DNA from: Phocaeicola sp.
GTDB taxonomy: Bacteria > Bacteroidota > Bacteroidia > Bacteroidales > Bacteroidaceae
Assembly: GCA_020026175.1 (NCBI GenBank)
Contig: JAHHQV010000034.1
Location: 1 to 29,486 of the forward strand
DNA: 29,486 nucleotides
Direction of reading: 5' to 3'
Positions 1 to 8,162 of the stretch are shown here, piece by piece. Position numbers and translations under genes: made by a program. Numbering within the stretch: position 1 is the stretch's first letter; every line of letters starts with the position of its first letter. The notes under the pieces were generated by a model that did no database searches, had not been told where the DNA came from, and was given only the letters and a program-made list of their open reading frames with translations.

Positions 1-364
1 TAATCAGGTATTCTTTTGAATGTTTTTAAGAACAATCAACTGAACACCCTATTTAAAAAATAGTAGATTCTTAGGTCGATTGTCGCTGTATATTTTATAT
101 ATTACAGAGATATTTGTAAATAAAAATTTATACTGTTTTGTGTATGTTAATGCAATTGAAGTATGTCAAAATTCATTTATTTTGAAGAGATGAACTTATA
201 ATTTGAACATTCAGAAGGCTAAAGTAAGGACCGTATCATTGCTCAGTACAGAGTTTGATACGGTCCTTTTAATATTATAGTTAAAATCTGTAACTTTGAT
301 GAGTAGTTTTTTTGTTTTGGCACACTCTCATGGTAAGCCCAATCTTGTGAGAATAGGGTAGGTC
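1..364. other. Non-coding left end
   Basis: No convincing complete gene is visible here. A plus-strand frame stays open from base 3 to a TAG at about 61-63 (some 19 codons) and could be the tail of a gene starting left of the window, but it is too short to judge. The clearest structure is the perfect hairpin at 226-268 followed by TTTT, listed separately. The remainder is AT-rich spacer running up to the 3' end of the M48 peptidase gene. Confidence 0.6.
226..270 (+). terminator. Intrinsic terminator, plus strand
   Basis: A perfect 13-bp inverted repeat (AAGGACCGTATCA at 226-238, TGATACGGTCCTT at 256-268) encloses a 17-nt loop and runs into TTTT then AT-rich DNA on the plus strand. On the minus strand no T-tract follows. 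It therefore looks like a terminator for a transcript arriving from the left, not for the minus-strand M48 gene. No plus-strand gene in the window ends close to it. Confidence 0.7.
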
Positions 365-1171
365 TTATTTTTTGTTCTTTTTCTGAGTTGCTTTTATTTC
401 TACTAAGGCTTTGCGTATCTGAGCAATTCTATGCTCGTCACTAGGGTGTGTACTCATTATTTCCGGGATTTTTCCTCCTGAGTTTGCTGACATTTTCTGC
501 CAAAATGTAATGGCTACATCAGGGTTATAGCCTGCCATTGTTATAAATATAAGTCCCATGTAATCTGCTTCAAGCTCGTGAGTTCTTGAGAAAGGAAGCA
601 TTACTCCATATTGTGCACCTATACCATATACTGTTCCAGCTATATTTTTTACTATTGTACTTTTGTCTGACAATGCAGTTGATAGTATTTGCGAACCATA
701 TTGTGCAGCTACTTGTTGACTCATTCTTTCATTGCTATGTTTTGCAACTGCATGTGCAACCTCATGACCTAGTACAACAGCTAGTTCATCGTCTGATGAT
801 ACAAGTTTCATAAGTCCTTCATACACCACAATTTTACCTCCTGGCATACAGAATGCATTTACTTGTTTATCTTTTACAAGGTTAAATTCCCACGAGTAGT
901 TCTTTATTTCAGACGCCATACCCGATTGTCGTAGATATTGTTCTGTTGCAGCTGCTATCTTTTTTCCGACTCTTCTCACTGTAGCTGTTTGCGAAGCCGA
1001 GTTGGATTTTGTAGCTGATTTGATATAATCATTATATTGTGTAAGACTTGAAGATAAAACCTCAGAATCGGACACAAGCATTAATTGTCGACGGCCTGTC
1101 AATGGAACAGAACCGCAACTGGAAATAAGTGCAGAAAAAGCTGCACACAATATAAAATTCCTACTTTTCAT
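365..1171 (-). CDS. M48-family metallopeptidase, lipoprotein
   Basis: This 268-residue protein is a predicted zinc-dependent M48 peptidase. The N-terminus is a lipoprotein signal: a short basic start, a hydrophobic run and a lipobox ending ISSC with Cys19 as lipidation site. It is therefore expected to be anchored in the cell envelope facing the periplasm. The zinc motif HEVAH is at residues 136-140, and a second HELEAD motif near 198-203 supplies the third ligand, as in the BepA/LoiP/Oma1 type. Family members usually degrade misfolded envelope proteins; the substrate here is unknown. It starts 25 nt after the stop of the upstream MBL-fold gene, so the two probably share a transcript. A basic lysine-rich tail closes the protein. 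There are no TPR repeats, so it is a minimal M48 enzyme. Confidence 0.9.
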   Translation of the reverse strand: MKSRNFILCAAFSALISSCGSVPLTGRRQLMLVSDSEVLSSSLTQYNDYIKSATKSNSASQTATVRRVGKKIAAATEQYLRQSGMASEIKNYSWEFNLVKDKQVNAFCMPGGKIVVYEGLMKLVSSDDELAVVLGHEVAHAVAKHSNERMSQQVAAQYGSQILSTALSDKSTIVKNIAGTVYGIGAQYGVMLPFSRTHELEADYMGLIFITMAGYNPDVAITFWQKMSANSGGKIPEIMSTHPSDEHRIAQIRKALVEIKATQKKNKK

Positions 1172-1196
1172 AAGACTTTAAATTAAATATTTATTA

Positions 1197-2006
1197 CTAT
1201 ATATTTATCTCAAATATACCTGTAGGAGATGTTCTTCTTAATGCAATGATATCTATGTCTTCACCCATAGTTATACCTTTTGCTTTTAGTGCAGCTTCTA
1301 CTGTTTTCAGTGCCAATTCTGGATGGTTGTTGTCTTTACTTAAATGACACAACCATAATTTCTTTAGTCTTTGAGTAAAGTTTTCTGCAATGAAACTTGC
1401 CAGTTCTTTGTTACACAGATGACCAGTTCCGCTGGCTATACGTTCTTTAAGATGTGTAGGATATGGTCCGTTGGCAAGCATAGTCATATCGTAGTTGGCT
1501 TCCATCACAAGATAGTCTGTATTTCTTACATATTGTGTTATGGTAGGGGTTATTCTTCCTACATCTGTTATAAATGTAAAATATTTTCCACATATGTTAA
1601 TCTGATACCCTACATTGTCTGTCGAATCATGTGGCACTTCAAAACAAGTCACTTCTATGCTTCCCACTTTTATCGTTTCTCCTTTTCTGATGAATCTTTT
1701 ATGTTCTTCAGTGAGATTTTCTGTCATATAGTAACTCTTTCTGATTCCTTCGTGGACTTCAGGAGTAGAGTAGATGGGTAGATTGTGCTTGTTCGACAAG
1801 TGTCCAACAGCTTTTATATGGTCTGCATGGTCATGAGTTACAAATACTGCTTTCACTTCATCCAAACTCAGAGTATATTCTTTAAATACTTTTTTTACGG
1901 TTCTAATCCCCAATCCTCCATCTATAAGTATAGAAGTCTCACCATCAGTAAGATAATAACAATTGCCGCTACTTCCGCTGGCAAGGCTTAAGAATTTTAT
2001 GTTCAT
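1197..2006 (-). CDS. MBL-fold metal-dependent hydrolase (YycJ/WalJ-like)
   Basis: This 269-residue protein belongs to the metallo-beta-lactamase fold family, closest in look to YycJ/WalJ. The N-terminal segment LASGSSGN at residues 8-15 and the metal-binding motif THDHADH at 57-63 are both typical of that group. Further metal ligands are expected at the histidine of VPHDS and the aspartate of ITDVG. No signal peptide is seen, so it should be cytosolic. YycJ-type proteins have been linked to nuclease or DNA-repair activity and, in Firmicutes, to cell-wall signalling; the role in Bacteroidetes is not settled. It is the first gene of a probable pair with the M48 peptidase. The start is the only sensible one, as family proteins begin with this short beta strand. 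Confidence 0.85.
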   Translation of the reverse strand: MNIKFLSLASGSSGNCYYLTDGETSILIDGGLGIRTVKKVFKEYTLSLDEVKAVFVTHDHADHIKAVGHLSNKHNLPIYSTPEVHEGIRKSYYMTENLTEEHKRFIRKGETIKVGSIEVTCFEVPHDSTDNVGYQINICGKYFTFITDVGRITPTITQYVRNTDYLVMEANYDMTMLANGPYPTHLKERIASGTGHLCNKELASFIAENFTQRLKKLWLCHLSKDNNHPELALKTVEAALKAKGITMGEDIDIIALRRTSPTGIFEINI

Positions 2007-2119
2007 GTTATATTATTCTAGTTTCAAAAAATTATGCGAAATTACACAAAATCGATGTAAAATAATAATGTGACCTTAAATAGTTGATATATATTATGAG
2101 ACTTTCATTATTTTATTAT

Positions 2120-2151
2120 GTTGTCTCTTATATGTATTTTTATTATTTTTG
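2120..2151 (+). promoter_or_regulatory. Candidate promoter for the cbiA-like gene
   Basis: TATTTTTG at 2144-2151 matches the Bacteroidetes -7 element TAnnTTTG exactly. A near match to the -33 TTTG (GTTG, 2120-2123) lies 20 nt upstream. Transcription would begin near 2157, inside the region where the longest open frame already runs. This supports placing the protein start at 2181 rather than at 2118. Confidence 0.55.
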
Positions 2152-2180
2152 CGCCTGTTATATTAGAAATATTCTTATTA

Positions 2181-3539
2181 ATGAAACCTCAATTTCTCAT
2201 AGGAAGTACATCATCCGGTAGTGAAAAGACAATATTCACTATGGGTCTTCTTCGTGCCATGAAGAATCGCGGTATGAAGGTTCAGTCATACAAATGTGGA
2301 CCTGATTTCATGAATGTTCAGTTACATGAACTGGCTGCTAAGACGGAATCTGTAAATTTGGATTTATGGATGGCGGATAAAACACATATTCAATATTCAT
2401 ACAATAAATATGGTGAAGCGGCCGATGCTTGTATAGTAGAAGGAAATGCTTCACTGTTTGATGGATATAAAAGAATGTCTGGCAGTAGTGCTGATATATC
2501 TGTTCTTTTGTCAATTCCTGTTGTTCTTGTAGTCAATGCACGTTCATCGGCATATTCGGTTTCACCAGTGCTTTATGGTTATAAACATTTTCATCAGGAA
2601 GTGAAAATAGCAGGAGTTGTTTTCACCAATGTTTCTTCTTCTTTGCATTTTTCATATCTGAAGGATGCTTGTGATGATGCCGGACTAAACTGTTTTGGAT
2701 ATATACCATATGATGATAATCTCAGATTGCCTGCAAAACATGTATCTTTTACGCAAGCAATTAAATGTGAAGTAGATGATGTTATAGAGAAAGTTGCAGC
2801 ATACATAAATAAGAATATAGAAATAGATAAAATACTGAAAATTTGTACACGAATCTTTCCATGTAAATATACTTTGCCATATACGTCGGATGTGGAATAT
2901 CTGGAAAGTTGTCTTGATAGTGCTGCCCAAAAAATGAAGATAGCAGTAGCAAGAGATGGAGCATTTAATTTTATGTATAAGGAAAATTTGGACAAATTGT
3001 CTTCATTTGGACAGATTTCATTCTTTAGTCCTCTTTATGGAAAGGATATTCCAGAAGCCGATTTGGTTTATCTTCCAGGAGGATTTCCAGAACTCTTTGC
3101 ACGACAACTTTATAGAAGAAAAGGTTTTCTACAGAAATTGAGGGATTTGGCCGAAAATGGTACTAAAATTCTTGTAGAGGGAGGATCTATGTTGTTGTTG
3201 TGTCAAACTATAACTGCCAGAGAAGGAGGAACGGCATACGAAATGAGCGGTATACTTCCTTTCGATTGTATAATGAGCAAGAAAGGAGTTGTTTCAGGTT
3301 ATAGATCGATGGCGTGCAATGGAATTACACTTAAAGGATATGAGTCTAGATACATTACTTTAGAACCATGTTGTGACTATGTAACAAAGCATAGAGTAAA
3401 AACAGATGGATTAAGTGTAATCAATATCGGAAATACAAGAGGAGTACAGACTGATACCCCTCTTTATAGATATAAAAATGTTATAGGAAGTTTCACTCAT
3501 TTCTATTGGGGTGATATTGATATTTTAAAATTGTGGTGA
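2181..3539 (+). CDS. Cobyrinic acid a,c-diamide synthase-like protein, degenerate active sites
   Basis: The 452-residue product has the layout of CbiA/CobB, the ATP- and glutamine-dependent amidase of cobalamin synthesis: an N-terminal P-loop half (1-220) and a C-terminal class I glutaminase half (about 250-452). I start at 2181 because family proteins begin with MKPQFLIG; a longer frame opens at 2118 but adds a hydrophobic stretch overlapping the probable promoter. Conserved features remain: VEGN...LFDGY at 87-95, SVNLD at 57-61, and the terminal histidine in GSFTHFYWG (His440). However, the Walker A reads GSEKT instead of GSGKT (Glu15), GPDFMN has Asn45 where the family has Asp, and the glutaminase nucleophile motif E-C-G-G is VEGGSM at 332-337 with no cysteine. 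It may be inactive, use free ammonia, or have a new role. It is convergent with bioD, and no other cobalamin gene is nearby. Confidence 0.8.
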   Translation: MKPQFLIGSTSSGSEKTIFTMGLLRAMKNRGMKVQSYKCGPDFMNVQLHELAAKTESVNLDLWMADKTHIQYSYNKYGEAADACIVEGNASLFDGYKRMSGSSADISVLLSIPVVLVVNARSSAYSVSPVLYGYKHFHQEVKIAGVVFTNVSSSLHFSYLKDACDDAGLNCFGYIPYDDNLRLPAKHVSFTQAIKCEVDDVIEKVAAYINKNIEIDKILKICTRIFPCKYTLPYTSDVEYLESCLDSAAQKMKIAVARDGAFNFMYKENLDKLSSFGQISFFSPLYGKDIPEADLVYLPGGFPELFARQLYRRKGFLQKLRDLAENGTKILVEGGSMLLLCQTITAREGGTAYEMSGILPFDCIMSKKGVVSGYRSMACNGITLKGYESRYITLEPCCDYVTKHRVKTDGLSVINIGNTRGVQTDTPLYRYKNVIGSFTHFYWGDIDILKLW

Positions 3540-3562
3540 GCATATTTTCTTTTAGGTCAAAA

Positions 3563-4213
3563 TTAGATATTGATATAAGGTACTTCAATGAAATTAGCAT
3601 TTGGGAATTCATGCATAATGAAATTTCTTATATATTTTTTGGTATCTTCTCTTATTATATTGTCTTCATTTTTAGGAAACAGGTTATACATAAAACTATG
3701 TAGTTCTATTCTTCTGTGTTTTATAGCTTCCAGACTTAATAAAATATGGTTTATACTGCCAAGTCTGCCTGATGCTACAAATATCAGAGGATATTCCTTT
3801 TCTTTTATATAATCTATTGTAAGTTTGTTTTTTGTCAGAGGAACCATTAAACCTCCTGCACCTTCTATTAGTACAGCATCATAATTTTTGCTTAAGGCAG
3901 TTGTTGCATTATCTATCTTGATGAAGTCTATTTCCCTTCCGTCTATTTCGGCTGCAAGATGTGGTGAACAAGGATAAGTGAAGATTTCTGGCATTGTAAG
4001 TCCTTCCATATCCTCTTTCAGCAAGCCTGTTTCCATAATCTTTCTATGTAGTTCGATGTCTTCTGAAAGACCTGAATTCCCAGTCTGGATAAACTTTTGT
4101 GTGATGGTTCTTATACCTTTTTTGTTCCATTTCTTTGCTAAATATCCAGTAGCAAAGCTTTTTCCGATATTGGTATCAATACCGCTTACGAAATAAATGT
4201 TATTCTTTTTCAT
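3563..4213 (-). CDS. bioD: Dethiobiotin synthetase
   Basis: This 216-residue protein is ATP-dependent dethiobiotin synthetase, which closes the ureido ring on 7,8-diaminopelargonate using CO2. The P-loop GIDTNIGKS is at residues 11-19, matching the family G-x-D-T-x-x-G-K pattern, and EGAGGL near 116-121 is the second family signature. Length is normal. It is the last gene of the biotin operon and overlaps the end of bioC by 14 nt, which suggests coupled translation. It converges on the plus-strand cbiA-like gene with only 23 nt between stops; I see no strong hairpin in that gap. Confidence 0.95.
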   Translation of the reverse strand: MKKNNIYFVSGIDTNIGKSFATGYLAKKWNKKGIRTITQKFIQTGNSGLSEDIELHRKIMETGLLKEDMEGLTMPEIFTYPCSPHLAAEIDGREIDFIKIDNATTALSKNYDAVLIEGAGGLMVPLTKNKLTIDYIKEKEYPLIFVASGRLGSINHILLSLEAIKHRRIELHSFMYNLFPKNEDNIIREDTKKYIRNFIMHEFPNANFIEVPYINI

Positions 4214-4979
4214 TTTGTTTTTTTTTACATATTAAATAAATAGGGTTGTATGTCAGTCGTACTTTATCATCGGTGGTTGAGAAATGTTTTTTATACTTTA
4301 AACAGAAATCATTAAGATTCTTTTTGGTCCATTTCTCTTTCCTTATTCCGTTTACTCCCGTTTTTTTAAGATGTTTCAAAACCTCTTTTGGCGAGTCAAA
4401 GTATAAATATATATTTTCTTCACTGCTATAAATGATGTCGTAATAATTGCTTAATGATTTTTTTATCTTGTCAATAGATATGTATTGTAATGTGCATGAA
4501 TTTATTTCTTTTATTTCTTTGAAGTTCTCCGGTGCAAATGAACTTATAGCTAATATACCTGAATCTGTGAGTTTTTCTTTACAATTTTTCAGGAAACCAA
4601 TTGGATTGTCAAACCATTGTATTGCCGAGCATGAAACAATCATATCTTGATTGTCAGGTAGATTCAGTCTTTCTGCATCACCTGGAAAAAATGAAACTTT
4701 CTCCCCAAGCAAGTCCTCTAGGCCTAGTTTTGAGATATCACAAATGTCATTAATGGTTAGTCTGTTTATTGTGTTTTCTTTTAGAAATAATCGTGTAAAC
4801 AGTCCTGTTCCACATCCTATTTCAAGGACTGCTCCTTTCTTTTCGGATGGAATGAATTTCTTTAAGATGTTGCACATTTGCTCTGCTATATGTTGTTGTA
4901 CTATAGCCTCATGGGTGTAAGTATCAATAGCCTTGCTGAAACGTTCTTTTACCAGATTTTTGTCTATCTGTCTGTTCAT
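4200..4979 (-). CDS. bioC: Malonyl-ACP O-methyltransferase
   Basis: The 259-residue product is a class I SAM-dependent methyltransferase with the glycine-rich motif EIGCGTG at residues 53-59 and a later SCSAIQWF motif typical of BioC. BioC methylates malonyl-ACP so that the fatty-acid cycle can build the pimeloyl chain of biotin. Its place between bioG and bioD makes the assignment firm, since BioG removes the methyl group later. Its ATG overlaps the bioG stop in an ATGA arrangement, and its own end overlaps bioD. The first 25 residues (QIDKNLVKERFSKA) match the usual BioC opening. Confidence 0.93.
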   Translation of the reverse strand: MNRQIDKNLVKERFSKAIDTYTHEAIVQQHIAEQMCNILKKFIPSEKKGAVLEIGCGTGLFTRLFLKENTINRLTINDICDISKLGLEDLLGEKVSFFPGDAERLNLPDNQDMIVSCSAIQWFDNPIGFLKNCKEKLTDSGILAISSFAPENFKEIKEINSCTLQYISIDKIKKSLSNYYDIIYSSEENIYLYFDSPKEVLKHLKKTGVNGIRKEKWTKKNLNDFCLKYKKHFSTTDDKVRLTYNPIYLICKKKQNEKE

Positions 4980-5677
4980 ATAGTAGATGTTTGTTTTATA
5001 AATTCAGATTCTTCAAGATTTATCAGAATGTCATTGAAGAAATACGTACTATAATGTTCTGCCTCAATTTCTAAAATCTTGCAAGTTTTTATTTCCTTCC
5101 AAAAGTTCAATTGATTTGCCGAAGGGAAAATCTTGTCTGCTTTACTTATTATAGCATAGTCCCATCTGTAGATATTCTTTATTTTACATGTGGTTGTGGT
5201 ATTCCATAATGAAGACAATTCTTTTAGTAGGCTTTTTGTGTTTCTGTATGGCATATGTGATAGAAATTCTTTAGTATTTTCTGTATCTCCACATATTCTT
5301 CTTCTGAATTTCGCCAATGTCTTTTCCGAAAAATTATCTAGTGTCCCTTTGAATATTTCTTTAGGAATACCTTTTGTATCGTCTATAGGATATGGTGTGC
5401 CATTGAAGGTTACAGACATCTTTATGTTCAATTTTTGAGCATCTTTACTTGACAGTATAGTATTTGCTACCCATACTCCCATAGACCATGCTATTACGAA
5501 AATCTCGTCATAATGTTGAATTTCTTGATATTTGAAATCAATGTTTTCATAATCGAAACATATCATGTAGTCATATCCTTCTTTAGTTTTTCTATTAAAG
5601 AGATTTTCATCACAACCCCATCCAGTAAAAAGCAGAATTAGCTTCTTATTATTGTTTTTTTTTAATAATTGTTTCAT
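4976..5677 (-). CDS. bioG: Pimeloyl-ACP methyl ester esterase, BioG type
   Basis: This is a small alpha/beta hydrolase of the BioG type that frees pimeloyl-ACP from its methyl ester, ending the BioC-initiated chain. I place the start at 5677 (MKQLLKK, 233 residues), 2 nt after the bioF stop. An upstream ATG at 5707 would overlap bioF by 28 nt and add a sequence not expected in the family. LLFTGWGCDE at 15-24 is a BioG hallmark. The nucleophile elbow is AWSMG with Ser65; candidate acid and base are the aspartate of KADKIF and the histidine of EAEHYS near the C-terminus. BioG replaces E. coli BioH in many Bacteroidetes. Confidence 0.9.
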   Translation of the reverse strand: MKQLLKKNNNKKLILLFTGWGCDENLFNRKTKEGYDYMICFDYENIDFKYQEIQHYDEIFVIAWSMGVWVANTILSSKDAQKLNIKMSVTFNGTPYPIDDTKGIPKEIFKGTLDNFSEKTLAKFRRRICGDTENTKEFLSHMPYRNTKSLLKELSSLWNTTTTCKIKNIYRWDYAIISKADKIFPSANQLNFWKEIKTCKILEIEAEHYSTYFFNDILINLEESEFIKQTSTI

Positions 5678-5679
5678 AA

Positions 5680-6858
5680 TCAGATAATGATTTCTATGGT
5701 TGAACATAGCTTTTCTATTTCACTTTCTGTAATACTTGCGTTGAGTGAGAATCTCAGTCTCTCTTTACCTCTAGGTACAGTAGGATGGCGTATAGGCAAT
5801 ACATAGAAACCTTCTCTTTGCATTATATCAGATAATGATATAGCTTTTTCATTGCTTCCCGACATCAGAGGAATAATATGGCTGCCAGATATACATTCAA
5901 TATTTTTAGAACGGATTTTGTCTATAATTTTTTCTGATAGTAAAGTAAGTCTTTCCCTTTTGTCGTTCCACTCTTCGATATTATTGAAAACAAACTTTGT
6001 CCATGCAATGTTTATAGGTGGCAATGCTGTTGTAAATATAAACGAACGCATTTTGTTTATTAGATATTCTCTTATACTTTTCGAACATACAATATATGCT
6101 CCTACCGAGGCAAGTGCTTTTCCTAAAGTACCGCATAGGAAATCAATGTCGTCAGTACAATTTTGTTCTTCTGCTATTCCGAGTCCTTTATGTCCTCGTA
6201 CTCCTATTGCGTGGGCTTCGTCTACATATAGCATTACAGAAGGATACGACTTCTTTATTTTTACAAGTCGTTGAAGATTTGTTACATCTCCATCCATACT
6301 GAATATACTTTCGGTCACTATTACTATAGCATTTGTCTTGTTGTAATATTTTTTTACAATATTTTCTATCTGCTCATAATCCTGATGTTTGTATCTGATA
6401 CATTCGGCATTTGAAAGCTTAATTCCGTCTATGATACTGGCATGAACAAGTTTATCGGCTAGAATGAGTGTTTTCTTGTCTGTTATTGCAGGAAGTATAC
6501 CAGTGTTCATCTGATATCCGCTGCCAAATATCAGGGCTGCTTCTTTACCGAATGTTTTTGCTATGAGACTTTCTGTTGCGTCATATATGCTGAAATTTCC
6601 TGTAAGCAGACGTGATGAAGAAGAACTGAAAGAGAATAAGTCCTTATCAAAAGATTCCATAAATTTGTCTTGAATATTGCAGTCGGTAGCCAGTCCCAGA
6701 TAATCGTTGGATGAAAGGTTTATCATGTTGGTCTGTACATTATCTATTAAGGTTGAAATGTATTTCCCGTCATGTCCTATGTTGGGAATACATCTTAGTC
6801 CTCCTGTTTCATTCAGTATATTCAGTTCTCTCTGTATTCTGTTTTCTATGTAATTCAT
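5680..6858 (-). CDS. bioF: 8-amino-7-oxononanoate synthase
   Basis: BioF is a PLP enzyme of the alpha-oxoamine synthase family that condenses pimeloyl-ACP (or -CoA) with alanine. The protein is 392 residues when started at 6858, where ATG overlaps the bioA stop as ATGA. A longer in-frame start at 6969 lies deep inside bioA and is rejected. Visible family elements: NLSSNDYLGL at 47-56, the VDEAH motif with Asp213 and His216, and the PLP lysine Lys247 in GTLGKAL. A serine-rich stretch (SFSSSSSRLLTG) precedes the substrate loop, as usual. Length and motifs are intact. Confidence 0.94.
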   Translation of the reverse strand: MNYIENRIQRELNILNETGGLRCIPNIGHDGKYISTLIDNVQTNMINLSSNDYLGLATDCNIQDKFMESFDKDLFSFSSSSSRLLTGNFSIYDATESLIAKTFGKEAALIFGSGYQMNTGILPAITDKKTLILADKLVHASIIDGIKLSNAECIRYKHQDYEQIENIVKKYYNKTNAIVIVTESIFSMDGDVTNLQRLVKIKKSYPSVMLYVDEAHAIGVRGHKGLGIAEEQNCTDDIDFLCGTLGKALASVGAYIVCSKSIREYLINKMRSFIFTTALPPINIAWTKFVFNNIEEWNDKRERLTLLSEKIIDKIRSKNIECISGSHIIPLMSGSNEKAISLSDIMQREGFYVLPIRHPTVPRGKERLRFSLNASITESEIEKLCSTIEIII

Positions 6859-8162
6859 TTCAGTTCTTTGATGATTTTTATTAACGATGAAGTTAGTTTG
6901 TTTAGTTCTTCTTTGGTAATGATAAAGGGAGGCATTATATACACCAGTTTGCCGAAAGGTCTTACCCATATGCCTTCTTCTACAAATCTGTTTTGTAGAT
7001 ATGCCATGTCTATATCCTTTTTCATTTCGATGACTCCTATAGCACCAAGTATTCTTACATCAGCTACATTGTGTAGAGTTGAAACTTCTGACAATTCTGA
7101 TTTCATTTGTTCTTCTATGTTTTTCACTTTCTCCTCCCAATTTGAAGCAAGAAGAAGTTCAATAGAAGCTTTGGCTACTGCACATGCTAAAGGATTACCC
7201 ATAAATGTAGGGCCATGCATGAAAACACCAGGGGATGCAGAAGAGATACCATTTGCAATTTTTTCGTTTGTAGCAACAGCCGAAAAAGTCATATATCCGC
7301 CTGTAAGTGCTTTCCCTATACACATGATGTCTGGAACTATTCCTGCATGTTCGTATGCAAAAAGTTTTCCTGTTCTTCCAAAGCCTGTTGCTATCTCGTC
7401 GAATATTATAACTATATTATGTTTTTTGCAAAGATTATATGCTTCCTTCAGATATTGTGGATGATAGAAATTCATACCTCCAGCCCCTTGCACTATAGGT
7501 TCAAGTATTAGTCCGGCTATTTCTTGAGAATGTTTTTCCATTATATCTTCAAGTGGTGTTATGTCGGAAGGATTCCATTCTTTTCCAAATTTTGATATTG
7601 GTGACGGAGCAAAGAATCTGATAGGAAGTGATGTCCCGAAAAGGCTATGCATACCTGTTATAGGGTCGCAAACAGACATGGCATTCCATGTATCTCCATG
7701 ATAGCCTGAGCGTATCGTTACAAAGTTTGTCTTCTTATTGTGTCCTTGTGAATGTTGGTATTGTACAGTCATCTTCATAGCAACTTCTACTGCCACCGAG
7801 CCACTGTCTGCATAGAATATATGTTCCATTTCGTTTGGTAGAATATTCAATAGAAGTTTGCCAAGGTCGATGGCTGGTTGATGAGTGAAACCGCCGAACA
7901 TAATGTGTGACATACTTTTCAGCTGCTCTTCTATTGCCTTGTTCAATATCGGATGATTATATCCGTGTACTGCACACCACCACGATGACATACCGTCTAT
8001 TAGCTCTGTACCGTCTTCAAGGTATATTCTGCAGCCTTCTGCTCTGTTTACCTTATATGTAGGCAATGGATTGATTGTTGATGTATATGGATGCCATAGA
8101 TGCTCTCTGTCGAAGGAATCGAAATTTTTATTTATTTCGTTTGCTTTATTGTTATAATTCAT
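6855..8162 (-). CDS. bioA: Adenosylmethionine-8-amino-7-oxononanoate aminotransferase
   Basis: BioA converts 8-amino-7-oxononanoate to 7,8-diaminopelargonate, normally using SAM as amino donor. The 435-residue product is a class III aminotransferase: HLWHPYT at 21-27 and SSWWCAVHGYNHP at 59-71 are the BioA substrate-pocket signatures, YADSGSVAVEVA near 118-128 and FDEIATGFGRTG around 254-265 bind PLP, and Lys284 in IGKALTGGY forms the Schiff base. The start overlaps the end of bioB by 11 nt and the stop overlaps bioF by 4 nt, so translation is probably coupled. It is a separate polypeptide from the other bio proteins, with no fusion. Confidence 0.95.
   Translation of the reverse strand: MNYNNKANEINKNFDSFDREHLWHPYTSTINPLPTYKVNRAEGCRIYLEDGTELIDGMSSWWCAVHGYNHPILNKAIEEQLKSMSHIMFGGFTHQPAIDLGKLLLNILPNEMEHIFYADSGSVAVEVAMKMTVQYQHSQGHNKKTNFVTIRSGYHGDTWNAMSVCDPITGMHSLFGTSLPIRFFAPSPISKFGKEWNPSDITPLEDIMEKHSQEIAGLILEPIVQGAGGMNFYHPQYLKEAYNLCKKHNIVIIFDEIATGFGRTGKLFAYEHAGIVPDIMCIGKALTGGYMTFSAVATNEKIANGISSASPGVFMHGPTFMGNPLACAVAKASIELLLASNWEEKVKNIEEQMKSELSEVSTLHNVADVRILGAIGVIEMKKDIDMAYLQNRFVEEGIWVRPFGKLVYIMPPFIITKEELNKLTSSLIKIIKELK

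Noticed and set aside
2118..2180. N-terminal extension of the cbiA-like frame
   Set aside because: The extra 21 residues are hydrophobic, absent from the family, and overlap a good -7 box; the family start MKPQFLIG is at 2181.
5678..5707. Longer start for bioG
   Set aside because: It overlaps the end of bioF; the ATG at 5677 follows the bioF stop by 2 nt and fits the family.
6859..6969. Longer start for bioF
   Set aside because: It lies inside bioA and adds residues not found in BioF; the ATG at 6858 overlaps the bioA stop as ATGA.
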